From: SHZI01 sp964417725
GTDB taxonomy: Bacteria; Pseudomonadota; Gammaproteobacteria; Steroidobacterales; GCA-2729495
Assembly: GCA_964417725.1 (NCBI GenBank)
Contig: CAYQIV010000009.1
Location: 1 to 64,000 of the forward strand
DNA: 64,000 nucleotides
Direction of reading: 5' to 3'
The position numbers were made by a program, and so were the translations under genes. The notes under the pieces are model-generated. The model saw only the letters and a program-made list of their open reading frames with translations. It was not told the DNA's origin and made no database searches. Below, one piece after another: positions 17,034 to 28,859 of the stretch. Within the stretch, counting starts at the first letter, position 1. Each line of letters begins with the position of its first letter.

Positions 17034-18170
17034 ATGGGAGGCACCGAGCGGCGAAAGATCATCGTGGCCCTGTCGGGCGGGGTCGACTCCGCCGTCGCGG
17101 CGTTGTTGCTGCTGCGTGCCGGACATGACGTCGAGGCGCTCCACGTCACCAACTGGGAGGACGGCGACGGTTACTGCACGGCGGGGATCGACCTCGCCAC
17201 CGCCACGCAGGTGTGCGACGATCTCGGCATCATCCTGCATCACGCGCATTTCGGCCCAGAATACCGGACAGCCGTCTTCGAACCCTTTCTGGCCGGACTG
17301 CGGGCCGGCCAGACCCCCAACCCGGACGTGGCCTGCAACCGGCACATCAAGTTCGAACTGCTGCTCCGCCATGCCGGGCGCCTCGGTGCCTCGTCCATCG
17401 CCACTGGACACTATGCCCGCCTTTTTCCGCAGCCCGACGGCAGACCCCGCCTGATGCGCGCCATCGACGAAGGCAAGGACCAGACCTACTTTCTGCACGC
17501 CGTAAGGCCCGACGCACTGACACGGACCGTGTTTCCGCTGGGTACGCTGACCAAGGCGGCAGTGCGCCAGATCGCTGCGGATGCCGGGCTGGCCAATCAT
17601 GACCGCCGCGACAGCACCGGGATCTGCTTCATCGGCAAGCGGCCTTTCAGCGAGTTCATCCAGTCCTGGCTGCCGTGTACCCCCGGTCCGATCATCGACG
17701 GAGACGGTACCCTGCTGGGCCAACATGAAGGCCTTCACCTCTACACGATCGGCCAGCGCCAGGGCCTCGGCATCGGCGGGCGTCGCGAGGGTGACGACGC
17801 GGCATGGTACGTGGCCGGCAAGGACATCACGCGCAACTGCCTGGTCATCGTTCAGGGTCGCCAGCATCCCCTGCTCCATGCCAGGGCGCTTGTGGCCTCT
17901 TCAGCGCACTGGATCAACGGCGAACCCGGATCGCTTGAATCCGGTATCGATCTGCAGGTGCGGATCCGGCACCGCCAGCCGCTGGTCCCCTGCACGGTCC
18001 GGCGCGAGGGTGGCGGCACGCTGCACGTGACATTTCCGACGCCGCAATGGGCCGTCACACCCGGCCAGCATGCGGTGTTCTATGCGGGCGAGGAATGCCT
18101 GGGCGGTGCGACGATCATTGCAGCCAGGCCCCTGGTGGGGCACGCGGTGCCACAGTGCGGTCCCGCCTGA
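17034..18170 (+). CDS. mnmA: tRNA-specific 2-thiouridylase
   Basis: A 378-residue enzyme that thiolates U34 of tRNA-Lys, tRNA-Glu and tRNA-Gln using sulfur relayed through the Tus proteins. The ATP-pyrophosphatase loop SGGVDS is at residues 14-19. The catalytic cysteines are Cys101 (DVACNRHIKF) and Cys198 (STGICFIGKR). The C-terminal beta-barrel is complete, ending in a normal VTPGQHAVFY segment. It follows the Nudix gene closely, as in E. coli. Confidence 0.97.
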   Translation: MGGTERRKIIVALSGGVDSAVAALLLLRAGHDVEALHVTNWEDGDGYCTAGIDLATATQVCDDLGIILHHAHFGPEYRTAVFEPFLAGLRAGQTPNPDVACNRHIKFELLLRHAGRLGASSIATGHYARLFPQPDGRPRLMRAIDEGKDQTYFLHAVRPDALTRTVFPLGTLTKAAVRQIAADAGLANHDRRDSTGICFIGKRPFSEFIQSWLPCTPGPIIDGDGTLLGQHEGLHLYTIGQRQGLGIGGRREGDDAAWYVAGKDITRNCLVIVQGRQHPLLHARALVASSAHWINGEPGSLESGIDLQVRIRHRQPLVPCTVRREGGGTLHVTFPTPQWAVTPGQHAVFYAGEECLGGATIIAARPLVGHAVPQCGPA

Positions 18171-18185
18171 CACCTGCGCCATGGC

Positions 18186-18191
18186 TATAAT
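18186..18191 (+). promoter_or_regulatory. TATAAT -10 candidate for acnA
   Basis: A consensus TATAAT lies in the 93-base gap between mnmA and acnA. The nearest -35-like hexamer (CTGACA, 18167-18172) is only 13 bases upstream, so the pair is not canonical. Confidence 0.4.
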
Positions 18192-18263
18192 CAGCATCCG
18201 CCTTCCCGGCACCCGGCCCGTTGCGGCCCTGGTGCAAGCACCATCGGAACCGGAGAACTGCCC

Positions 18264-20933
<2,670 letters not shown>

Positions 20934-20963
20934 AGCCGGCACGGTGTGGTCGCTGACGAACGC

Positions 20964-21767
20964 ATGGACCGTCTGGTCGATATCGGCGCAAACCTGACGC
21001 ACGAGAGCTTCCGGCACGATTTTCCAGCGCTCCTGTCCAGAGCGGCAGAAGCCGGGGTCACGCACTGCATCGTGACGGGGACGTCGGTGGGCGCATCGGC
21101 CGGCGCGCTCCAGCTGGCGCGTGCCCACCCGCAGCGCCTGTGGGCGACGGCGGGCATCCACCCCCACCATGCCACTGAGTTGAATGCCGAGGCGGTACGG
21201 GAACTGGCCGCTCTCGCGCAGCACCCGCAAGTGGTCTCCGTGGGCGAATGTGGACTCGACTACTATCGGGATCTCGCACCCCGCAAGGCCCAGTGGCGGG
21301 CCTTTGCCGCCCAGCTCGACATCGCCGTCGAGTGTGGCAAACCGGTCTTTCTCCACGAACGCGATGCCCACGCTGATTTCGTCGCGCTGGTGCGGGACTA
21401 CCGACCCCGCCTGAGCGGCGGCGTCGCACACTGCTTTACCGGTGGCCCCGCGGAAATCGAAACCTGCCTCTCCCTCGACCTCCACATCGGGATCACGGGC
21501 TGGATCTGCGATGAGCGGCGCGGCCAAGCCCTGCGCGAGGCCGTGCGCCGACTCCCGCTGGAACGGCTGCTGGTCGAAACCGATGCGCCATACCTGCTGC
21601 CCCGCGACCTGCACCCCCAGCCCGCCGCAAGGCGCAACGAGCCCGCCTTCCTGCCTCACGTGATCCGCGCCTTGGCGCATTGGAGCGGTCATGAACCCGA
21701 AGCGGTGGCGGCGGCAGCCACGGAAAATGCGTGGCGCCTGTTCCGTCTCGACGCCGTGAAGGACTGA
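20964..21767 (+). CDS. tatD: TatD-family deoxyribonuclease
   Basis: A 267-residue TIM-barrel metal-dependent nuclease. TatD proteins are 3'-5' exonucleases tied to DNA repair and oxidative-stress tolerance. Motifs seen are VDIGANLTH (this subgroup's form of the opening metal site), GECGLDYYRD, KPVFLHERDAH, HCFTGG and LVETDAPYLLP, covering the metal ligands. The ATG at 20964 gives a normal N-terminus; a GTG lies 18 bases upstream in frame. It ends directly against the converging NERD-domain gene with no gap. Confidence 0.92.
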   Translation: MDRLVDIGANLTHESFRHDFPALLSRAAEAGVTHCIVTGTSVGASAGALQLARAHPQRLWATAGIHPHHATELNAEAVRELAALAQHPQVVSVGECGLDYYRDLAPRKAQWRAFAAQLDIAVECGKPVFLHERDAHADFVALVRDYRPRLSGGVAHCFTGGPAEIETCLSLDLHIGITGWICDERRGQALREAVRRLPLERLLVETDAPYLLPRDLHPQPAARRNEPAFLPHVIRALAHWSGHEPEAVAAAATENAWRLFRLDAVKD

Positions 21768-22340
21768 TCAAACGCGACGGGTCACGGCGCCGCGCAGGAT
21801 TTCCCACTCCGCCGAGGCCGTCCCACCGGACACCGACTGCCCGTCCCGCCGCGAGCTGTCCAGCCGTGGCAACAGTTCCTCGATACCGACGACATCCCTG
21901 GGTCGACCCTTGGGAAAGTGCGCGTCTTTGGGAAACACCACGTAGCCGGCCACAGATGCCTCAGGCAGCAGCCGCTGGATTGCCGCCACCCGATCCCACA
22001 GGCCGGCCTGCGGATTGGCAAAGGTATGGCGACCGTGCCCGCCCAGCACCGTCCATTCTTTCATGGCGTCTGCGCCAAACACATGGCCATGCACGTGCCT
22101 GACGTCGACGACGATGATCTGGCGGCCCGACACCAGGACGTGCTCGATCCAGACGTGGCCATCGGCGCCGTCACCGAGGAAGATGTCGCTGAGCATCTCC
22201 GGGCAGGCACGTCGCAACAATACTGCGGGGTCGCCTGCCAGCCGACGGCGGCGCAGGACGGCCCAGACCACGGTGGCCAGCAACAGGCCGCAGCCGCCCA
22301 CCAGCAGCCACGCCAGTGGATCGTTGCCACCGGTTGGCAT
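21768..22340 (-). CDS. Membrane-anchored NERD-domain protein
   Basis: A 190-residue protein with one N-terminal membrane helix (about 9-28) and then a NERD (nuclease-related) domain: SDIFLGDGADGHVWIEHVLV, IIVVDVRHVHGHVFG and WTVLGGHGRHTFANP. The start at 22340 is fixed by AGGAGGGG just upstream. NERD domains have a restriction-endonuclease-like fold; the usual Lys of the catalytic core appears replaced in the VDVRH segment, so activity is uncertain. It lies 14 bases before thrC on the opposite reading side, in the same strand order thrA-thrC-NERD. Confidence 0.7.
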   Translation of the reverse strand: MPTGGNDPLAWLLVGGCGLLLATVVWAVLRRRRLAGDPAVLLRRACPEMLSDIFLGDGADGHVWIEHVLVSGRQIIVVDVRHVHGHVFGADAMKEWTVLGGHGRHTFANPQAGLWDRVAAIQRLLPEASVAGYVVFPKDAHFPKGRPRDVVGIEELLPRLDSSRRDGQSVSGGTASAEWEILRGAVTRRV

Positions 22341-22354
22341 CCCGCCCCTCCTGC

Positions 22355-23656
22355 TCAGAGGTACGCGGTGACGGGGTCGATTTCTGCATCGACCGTGTGG
22401 GAACTTGCCGGGGTGTCGAGGAGCGCGGCCAGTTCGGCCGGCAGCGCAACCCTGATGCCGAGCAGGGGTTCCACGATCGTGTCGAACTTGGCCGCATGCG
22501 CCGTGGCCACAACGCTCCAGTGGTGCGCATTGCGCTCTGCTTCCGGCAGGCTGCGATAGGCATGAAAGGCAGTGGCCGTATGGGGGCACCAGGCGAGCGC
22601 GTGGCGCCGGTATTCCTCTTTGATGGCCGCGCGGATCGCCTCATCGCCGACCGGAATGGCGCTGACCTCGTCGCGCAGCGTTTCCATGTCGCCACACAGG
22701 TCGCGCAGGCGCTCCATGTTGCTCGGGTTGCCGACATCCATCGCCGATGCCAGGGTCTGCTGGCTCGGTCGCGGCAGCCACTGCCCGGTGGCGAGGAAAT
22801 CAGGCACCGTCGTATTGCTGTTGGTCGCAAGGATGATCCGTCCGATCGGCAGGCCCAGGCGTCGGGCCCAGACGCAGGCGAAGGCGTTGCCGAGGTTGCC
22901 CGTCGGGATGATGAAACTGGTTTCCTCTCCGGTGGCGTGGAAATGCTCGAGGCTGGCCTTGGCATAGTAGGCCATCTGCGGCAACAGGCGGCCAACGTTG
23001 ATGCTGTTGGCAGACGCCAGATGGTGCTTTTGGCAGAGCGCCTCATCGGCAAACAGCGCCTTGGCCAGCCGCTGGCAGTCGTCGAACTCGCCGCGCACGG
23101 CCAGCGAGATGACATTGTCGCCCCAGCAGGTCAGCTGGTGCTCCTGTCGCGGCGAAACGCGGCCCGCAGGGAACAGCACCAGCACCCGCGTGCCGGGGCG
23201 ACGGAAAAACGCCGAGGCCACGGCACCACCGGTATCACCGGATGTCGCAACGATGATCGTCACAGGGGGCTTCGCATAGCGACCGTCATCGAGGATGCGG
23301 CTCATCGACGCGGCGAGGAACCGTGCACCGACATCCTTGAATGCCGCAGTCGGCCCATGAAACAACTCAAGCACCGACAGGCCGGCACGCTCGCCCTCGA
23401 GGCGACGCAATGGCACCGGGAAATCCAGCGCCTCGTGGCAGATGCCGGCGAGCGGCAGTTCGAGACTGGAACCGGCGACGAACGGTGCCAGTACCTCGCG
23501 TGCTACCTCGGCAAAATGCGCCCCTCGGCAAAATTCGCCGGGGCTGAATGCCGGCAGGGACTCGGGGACATACAATCCCCCATCGGGTGCCGTCCCGCTC
23601 ATGATGGCCTGCTCGATGGCCACCGCGGGTCCCTTCCTGGTGCTGACGTAGCGCAT
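22355..23656 (-). CDS. thrC: Threonine synthase
   Basis: A 433-residue PLP enzyme converting O-phosphohomoserine to threonine. The PLP lysine is Lys107 in HGPTAAFKDVG, and the phosphate-binding glycine-rich turn is in VATSGDTGGAVA. RYVSTRKG at the N-terminus is typical of the E. coli ThrC type. It starts 8 bases after thrA and shares its strand, so the two are an operon. The homoserine kinase gene thrB, usually between them, is absent here. Confidence 0.96.
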   Translation of the reverse strand: MRYVSTRKGPAVAIEQAIMSGTAPDGGLYVPESLPAFSPGEFCRGAHFAEVAREVLAPFVAGSSLELPLAGICHEALDFPVPLRRLEGERAGLSVLELFHGPTAAFKDVGARFLAASMSRILDDGRYAKPPVTIIVATSGDTGGAVASAFFRRPGTRVLVLFPAGRVSPRQEHQLTCWGDNVISLAVRGEFDDCQRLAKALFADEALCQKHHLASANSINVGRLLPQMAYYAKASLEHFHATGEETSFIIPTGNLGNAFACVWARRLGLPIGRIILATNSNTTVPDFLATGQWLPRPSQQTLASAMDVGNPSNMERLRDLCGDMETLRDEVSAIPVGDEAIRAAIKEEYRRHALAWCPHTATAFHAYRSLPEAERNAHHWSVVATAHAAKFDTIVEPLLGIRVALPAELAALLDTPASSHTVDAEIDPVTAYL

Positions 23657-23664
23657 GGCGATGC

Positions 23665-26148
23665 TCAGAGTGAGGCCCCAAGGTAGGTCGCAAGGCGCAG
23701 AAGGTCGGCAAAGACGCCGGCTGCCGTCACCGCACGGCCAGCGCCTGGCCCCTGGATGACCAGCGGGTTCTCGCTGTAGCGGGCCGAGACGAAGCGCACG
23801 ATGTTGTCCGTGAGATTGATCCCTGCGAACGGGTGTTCCGCGGGCAGCGACTCGAGTTGCACCGTGGCCGTTCCCGTGGCGCGGTCGAGCCGCCCGACAT
23901 AGCGCAGCACCTGGTCATTGCCATGGGCTGCACGCCACCGCTCGCGCATGGCACCATCGTGTTCGGCCAGCGCGTCGAGGAACGCCTCGGCGCTGCCTTT
24001 GTCGAGGCCCGGGGGGATCAGGCTTTCAACCTGCACATCGGCCAGCTCCAGGCGCATGCCCATCTCGCGCCCGAGGATGATCAACTTGCGGGCCACGTCC
24101 ATGCCCGACAGGTCATCACGCGGATCCGGTTCCGTGTAGCCCGCGTCGCGCGCATGGCGCACGATTGCGGAAAATGGCTCGTTGCCATCGAAGACATTGA
24201 ACAGGTACGCCAGGGTGCCGGAAAGGATTCCCTCGATGCCGCGAATCTCGTCCCCTGTCTCACGCAGGTCACGCAACGTGCCGATGATCGGCAGCGCCGC
24301 CCCGACTGTCGTCTCGTAGAGGAATCGGCTGTTGTGCCGCCGCTGCACCCGCTGCAATTCATCGTAGACCTGCAGGGTTCCGCTGTGGGCGCGCTTGTTC
24401 GGTGTCACGATATGCACGCCGGCGGCCAGCCACTCGGTGTAGCGTCCAGCAACGGCATCACTGGATGTGCAGTCGACGATCACTGCATGCGGCAGGTGCT
24501 CGGCCCTGACGTGGGCCGTCAGTTTCTCCCAATCGAGAGGCTCGCCCGCATCGGCCAGCGCGTCACGCCAGTGGCGAAGATCGATCGCCCGGTCGTGCAG
24601 GAGCATGCGCGTCGATGAGGCAATGACACGGACACGGAGGTCGATGTTGCGATCCCGGCGCAGGCGATCCTGCTGGTCGGCGAGCTGGTCAAGCAACACC
24701 TGGCCGACATTGCCGGGACCGATGACCGCGATGGAAAGGGTTTCCGCGGAAAGGTAGAACCCCGAGTGCACGGCCCGCAATGCGCGCGTGGCGTCATGGC
24801 GATCGATGACCGCGGAGATATTGCGCTCCGAGGAACCCTGCGCGATGGCCCTGACGTTGATGCCGGCACTGCCCAGCGTGACGAGGAAGCGCCCGGCGAT
24901 ACCCGGCATGCCGGCCATTCCGTCACCGACCACCGCGATGACGCTGCAGTCATCTTTCACGGTTACCGTCTGGATCTGACCCTGGGTCAGTTCCGCGGCA
25001 AACGCACGCCGGATGACGCGTTCGGCAACGGCCGCCATGCTGCCGGGGACGCCGATGCAGATCGAATGCTCCGAACTGGCCTGTGAAATGAGGATCACGG
25101 ACACGCCGGCCTCGCGCAGCGCACCGAACAGCCGGTCCGCCGTCCCGGGCACGCCGATCATCCCCGCACCCTCGAGATTGACCAGTGCCACCTGGTCGAC
25201 CGACGTGATGCCCTTGATCGGCTGGCTGCCCTCCGTCGATGGGCCGATCAGGGACCCCCGCGCGGCCGGATTGAAGGTGTTGCGGATCCAGATGGGGATG
25301 CCCCGCTGCACCGCCGGCGACATGGTCTGCGGATGGATCACCTTGGCGCCGAAATAAGCCAGTTCCATCGCCTCGCTGTATGACAGGGCGGCGATGATCG
25401 CCGCTTCCGGCACCCGGTTCGGATCGGCGCTCATCACGCCATCGACATCAGTCCAGATGGTGATCCGGTCGGCATCGAGCAGTGCGCCGATGATGGATGC
25501 GGAGAAATCGCTGCCGTTGCGCCCGAGGGTGGTGTAGAGCCCGTCCGGTTCGGCGGCGATGAACCCGGTGATGACCACTATGGTGCCGGCCGGAGCCGAC
25601 TGCAGCTGCGCGGCGTTTGCCCGCGATACGTCCCACTGGACCGCCGGCCCCATCTCGCTGCGCTCTACGACGATGAGCGTACGCGCATCCACCCAGGACA
25701 CCTTGCGCCGACCTGCAGCCAGCGGCCCCAGAAATGCAGCCAGCAGCCGGGAAGACCACAGCTCGCCGTGGCCGGCGATGAGGTCGCGGACCCGGTCGCT
25801 GGCCTGCCGGACCAGGGAGACCGAATGCAGGAGGTCGGTGATGTCCCCGAGCTCCTGCTCGAACGCGGCGAGGATCCCCTGTGCCGCTTCGCCATCGCCG
25901 AGCAGTTCGGCAACGGTGGACTGGTAGCGCGCCGCAATGTCCGCAAGCCGCGCGCCGACATCGCCGCGACGCTGTTCCGCCGCAGCGACGACCTGCAGCA
26001 GCGCGTCGGTGGTCCGGGCCATGGCCGAGACGACCACGGCCTGCCGGGGCGCCGGGTCCGCGAGAAGGATGTCGGCGACGCGACGGAAACACGCCGCATC
26101 GCCGAGGCTGGTGCCGCCGAATTTATGTACCTGCCAGGGTTGGGTCAT
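23665..26148 (-). CDS. thrA: Bifunctional aspartokinase / homoserine dehydrogenase
   Basis: An 827-residue fusion catalysing the first and third steps from aspartate to threonine and methionine. The aspartokinase part (about 1-290) opens with VHKFGGTSLGD. Two ACT regulatory segments lie at about 310-460. The homoserine dehydrogenase part (about 475-825) starts with the NAD(P)-binding SIAVIGPGNVGQVLLDQL and contains GILSGTLAYLFN and DPRDDLSGMDVARKL. Length is like E. coli ThrA (820). ACT domains imply feedback control by threonine or a related amino acid. Confidence 0.96.
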   Translation of the reverse strand: MTQPWQVHKFGGTSLGDAACFRRVADILLADPAPRQAVVVSAMARTTDALLQVVAAAEQRRGDVGARLADIAARYQSTVAELLGDGEAAQGILAAFEQELGDITDLLHSVSLVRQASDRVRDLIAGHGELWSSRLLAAFLGPLAAGRRKVSWVDARTLIVVERSEMGPAVQWDVSRANAAQLQSAPAGTIVVITGFIAAEPDGLYTTLGRNGSDFSASIIGALLDADRITIWTDVDGVMSADPNRVPEAAIIAALSYSEAMELAYFGAKVIHPQTMSPAVQRGIPIWIRNTFNPAARGSLIGPSTEGSQPIKGITSVDQVALVNLEGAGMIGVPGTADRLFGALREAGVSVILISQASSEHSICIGVPGSMAAVAERVIRRAFAAELTQGQIQTVTVKDDCSVIAVVGDGMAGMPGIAGRFLVTLGSAGINVRAIAQGSSERNISAVIDRHDATRALRAVHSGFYLSAETLSIAVIGPGNVGQVLLDQLADQQDRLRRDRNIDLRVRVIASSTRMLLHDRAIDLRHWRDALADAGEPLDWEKLTAHVRAEHLPHAVIVDCTSSDAVAGRYTEWLAAGVHIVTPNKRAHSGTLQVYDELQRVQRRHNSRFLYETTVGAALPIIGTLRDLRETGDEIRGIEGILSGTLAYLFNVFDGNEPFSAIVRHARDAGYTEPDPRDDLSGMDVARKLIILGREMGMRLELADVQVESLIPPGLDKGSAEAFLDALAEHDGAMRERWRAAHGNDQVLRYVGRLDRATGTATVQLESLPAEHPFAGINLTDNIVRFVSARYSENPLVIQGPGAGRAVTAAGVFADLLRLATYLGASL

Positions 26149-26207
26149 TCCGGTGAATCCGTTGTCTGGAGGCCCGCATGACGGGGCCCACCTGCAAAAA
26201 CCGGGGC

Positions 26208-26236
26208 ATCATAACCGTTCTGCCACGGTACTTCAG
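26208..26236 (-). promoter_or_regulatory. Putative thrA promoter
   Basis: On the minus strand TATGAT (26208-26213) lies 17 bases from CTGAAG (26231-26236), a good -10 and weak -35 at ideal spacing. The leader to the ATG at 26148 would be about 50 bases, too short for a threonine-leader attenuator. Confidence 0.45.
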
Positions 26237-26260
26237 GCGCGGAACCGGGGCCGTCCTGGG

Positions 26261-26267
26261 CTAGAAT
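26261..26267 (+). promoter_or_regulatory. CTAGAAT box before the HNH gene
   Basis: A -10-like CTAGAAT lies 47 bases before the ATG at 26315, in the divergent gap shared with thrA. Confidence 0.4.
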
Positions 26268-26314
26268 CCCCCGCGGGTTCCGGCAGCAGGCATTCGGGGG
26301 GCGGTCGCGTCTTC

Positions 26315-27322
26315 ATGGCCAGGATATTCATCGCAGCCCTGGACAACGCACGTGACCGGGCGGACCTGGAAAAGTCCGTGCTGGCGGGCATTGATCGCCA
26401 GACGATCATCGGCAGCTTCAGTGATGCGACCTATCCCGAACTGATCGACATCGAGCGGCGGGGACACGGCTTCTACGCCTGGGGACTGCCGCCCGGTCCT
26501 GACAACGTCGAGCACTGGTTTCTCATGGGCGTCGGCGACTTCGTCCTCATCGGGCACAAGGACACCTACCGCTACTATGCCCGTGTCCTCGGTCGCTATC
26601 AGAACCCGAGGGCCGCGCAGGCGATATGGGGCAGCGACACGCAGCCCGGCGAACAGCGGGAATACCTGTTCTTCCTTTCCGAGCCGGTCGGCATCGCCCT
26701 GGCGTATGCCGACCTCGCCGACTATCTGCCAAGGCGCAATATCGGATTCTCGCAGGTCCCGCAGGCCACCATGGCGCGGATCGAGGGGGATTTCGGCAGC
26801 GTCGAGCGTTTTGCCAGGCGCCGCCTGCTCAGCACCTCAGTGGGCGGTCCGATCGTCGACATGAGCGGAATGATCCGCCTGTCGGAGCGCGACCTTGCCA
26901 GGTTCCAGGCCTTTGACCCCCAGAACAGCAAGGAAGGCCGCGAGGCCGTGGTCGAGTCGATCATCCGGCGGCGCGGGCAACCGGCACTGCGCAAGACGCT
27001 GCTCGAGGCCTACGAATATCGCTGCGCCATCACCAACTTCACGGCTGCGGATGCGCTCGAAGTGGCCTACGTCGTTCCGTTCCGGGGCAAGCATACCCAT
27101 CACCCGACCAATGCCCTGCTCCTCCGTGCCGACATCCACACCCTCTTCGACCTCGGCAAGCTGGCCATCGACACGCGATCGATGTCGGTCGTGGTGGGCG
27201 ATGACCTCATGGAGACCAGCTATCGCATCCTCGCCGGGCGCCCCCTGCGCTACCCCCGGGACGAGGCCCTGCGGCCCGCCAGCGACGGGATGGACCTGCA
27301 CCGTCGTCTTTCCGGACTTTGA
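26315..27322 (+). CDS. HNH-fold protein with altered catalytic site
   Basis: A 335-residue protein. The C-terminal HNH domain spans about 225-300: LLEAYEYRCAITNFTAADAL, then EVAYVVPFRGKHTHHPTNALLLRADIHTLFDLG. Asn266 and His275 of the HNH triad are present, but the first histidine, normally in an AAHI-type segment, is Tyr252 (codon TAC). The N-terminal 200 residues contain WGLPPGPDNVEHWFLMGVGD and may be a recognition module. Related proteins are restriction-type endonucleases. Loss of the first His may make it inactive or a binding protein. Fifty bases separate it from the next gene, a P-loop protein. Confidence 0.75.
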   Translation: MARIFIAALDNARDRADLEKSVLAGIDRQTIIGSFSDATYPELIDIERRGHGFYAWGLPPGPDNVEHWFLMGVGDFVLIGHKDTYRYYARVLGRYQNPRAAQAIWGSDTQPGEQREYLFFLSEPVGIALAYADLADYLPRRNIGFSQVPQATMARIEGDFGSVERFARRRLLSTSVGGPIVDMSGMIRLSERDLARFQAFDPQNSKEGREAVVESIIRRRGQPALRKTLLEAYEYRCAITNFTAADALEVAYVVPFRGKHTHHPTNALLLRADIHTLFDLGKLAIDTRSMSVVVGDDLMETSYRILAGRPLRYPRDEALRPASDGMDLHRRLSGL

Positions 27323-27371
27323 TAAATTTGTGCATTGTTATTACAACTATCTGTTTTAAAGGATATTAATC

Positions 27372-28223
27372 GTGTTGATGACCGCCGAAGAGTTTCTCGG
27401 CTGGCGCCGACGGGCCATCACCTTGCTCGGCATGTCCGGGGTCGGCAAGACGACGCTGGCGGCCAACCTGCCCAGCGACCGGTGGTTCCACTACTCCGGC
27501 GATTACCGGATTGGCACCCGCTACCTCGGCGAGGCCATCCTCGACAACATCAAGCGGCAGGCCATGGAAATCCCCTTCCTGCGGGAACTGCTGCGAAGCG
27601 ACTCCATCTACATCGCCAACAACATCACCAACAGCAACCTGGCGCCGATCTCCTCTTTTCTCGGCAAACTTGGCGACCCCGCCCGCGGCGGCTTGCCGCT
27701 CGCCGAGTTCAAGCACCGCCAGCAGCTCCACGCCACCGCGGAAGCCTGCGCCATGAAGGACGTGGGCGATTTCATCGGCAAGGCCGGCGAAATTTACGGA
27801 TACGACCACTTCATCAACGATGCCGGTGGCAGCGTCTGTGAGCTCGATGATGAAGAAATGTTGCGTGTACTCGCCGACCGGACGCTGATCATTTACCTCA
27901 GGGCGGGTGACGACATGGAAGCAGAGATCGTTCGCCGTGCCGATCGCAACCCCAAGCCGCTGTATTACCGGGAGGATTTCCTTGATCGGGAACTGGCCGG
28001 CTACATGGCCCGGGAAAACCTGCGCGACACCGGACAGATCGATCCGGACGCTTTCGTGCGCTGGATCTTCCCGCGGCTGCTGCGCCACCGTGCCCCGCGC
28101 TACGAGGCCATTGCCGCCCGACTCGGCTACATCATCGATGCCGCCGATGCCGGTTCGGTGCGTGACGAACGGGATTTCCTCGCGCTGGTCGCGGCGGCCA
28201 TCGCGCGCCGCACGGCGCCCTGA
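27372..28223 (+). CDS. P-loop NTPase of unknown function
   Basis: A 283-residue soluble protein with Walker A GMSGVGKTT near residues 20-28. The downstream part holds DHFINDAGGSVCELDDEEML and RTLIIYLRAGDDMEAEIVRR, the latter like a nucleoside- or small-molecule-kinase lid region. The GTG at 27372 is chosen because AAAGGA lies 8 bases before it; an ATG two codons later is possible. The gap before it is AT-rich, unlike its surroundings, and may hold a promoter. I do not recognise a named family. Co-occurrence with the HNH gene is suggestive only. Confidence 0.65.
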   Translation: MLMTAEEFLGWRRRAITLLGMSGVGKTTLAANLPSDRWFHYSGDYRIGTRYLGEAILDNIKRQAMEIPFLRELLRSDSIYIANNITNSNLAPISSFLGKLGDPARGGLPLAEFKHRQQLHATAEACAMKDVGDFIGKAGEIYGYDHFINDAGGSVCELDDEEMLRVLADRTLIIYLRAGDDMEAEIVRRADRNPKPLYYREDFLDRELAGYMARENLRDTGQIDPDAFVRWIFPRLLRHRAPRYEAIAARLGYIIDAADAGSVRDERDFLALVAAAIARRTAP

Positions 28224-28247
28224 CACCATGCGACGGGAGCAAAGACC

Positions 28248-28859
28248 ATGGGTTTCTACGCCAACCGGATCATGCCACGCCTCATCAGTGCCGGCATGCG
28301 CAACAAGGCCATGGCAAAGCACCGCTCACGGGTCCCGGCGCTGGCGCGCGGCCGCGTCCTCGAGATCGGCATCGGCCCCGGCCTCAACATCCCCTACTAC
28401 GGCACCGACGTCACCCACCTGTTCGGTCTGGAGCCCTCGAAAACCCTGGTTGAGGAGGCCGCGGTGCTCGCCGCCAGGGCCCCCTTCCCCGTCGACCTGC
28501 TGGCGGCCGGTGCCGAGGCCATCCCGCTCGAACGGCACAGCGTCGACACCATCGTGACGACCTGGACCCTGTGCTCGGTACCGGCGCTTGGCCAGGCCTT
28601 CGACGAAATGAGGCGGGTACTGAGACCCGGCGGGCAACTGCTGTTCCTGGAGCATGGACGCGCACCGGACGCCAGCGTGGCACGTTGGCAGGACCGGCTG
28701 AGCCCGCTGTTCCGCGGGCTGGCCGGTTGCCGGCCCAATCTGGCGATAGACCGGTTGATCGAACAGGGCGGCTTCGACATCGTCGATATCGAGACGCGCT
28801 ATTTCGATGGCCCCCGTTTCATCGCCTGGCACTACATCGGCAAGGCCAGCCCGCGCTGA
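28248..28859 (+). CDS. Class I SAM-dependent methyltransferase
   Basis: A 203-residue Rossmann-fold methyltransferase. The SAM-binding motif VLEIGIGPGLNIPYYG is near residues 37-52, followed by LFGLEPSKTLVEEA, VDTIVTTWTLCSVP and LRPGGQLLFLEHGRAP. This arrangement is typical of type 11 methyltransferases often named phosphatidylethanolamine- or ubiquinone-type methylases, but the substrate cannot be told. It follows the P-loop gene by 24 bases with GGGAG ahead of its start, so the two are probably co-transcribed. Confidence 0.85.
   Translation: MGFYANRIMPRLISAGMRNKAMAKHRSRVPALARGRVLEIGIGPGLNIPYYGTDVTHLFGLEPSKTLVEEAAVLAARAPFPVDLLAAGAEAIPLERHSVDTIVTTWTLCSVPALGQAFDEMRRVLRPGGQLLFLEHGRAPDASVARWQDRLSPLFRGLAGCRPNLAIDRLIEQGGFDIVDIETRYFDGPRFIAWHYIGKASPR

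Noticed and set aside
26148..26315. Threonine-leader attenuator upstream of thrA
   Set aside because: The likely leader is only about 50 bases, and there is no Thr/Ile-rich short peptide or paired hairpins.
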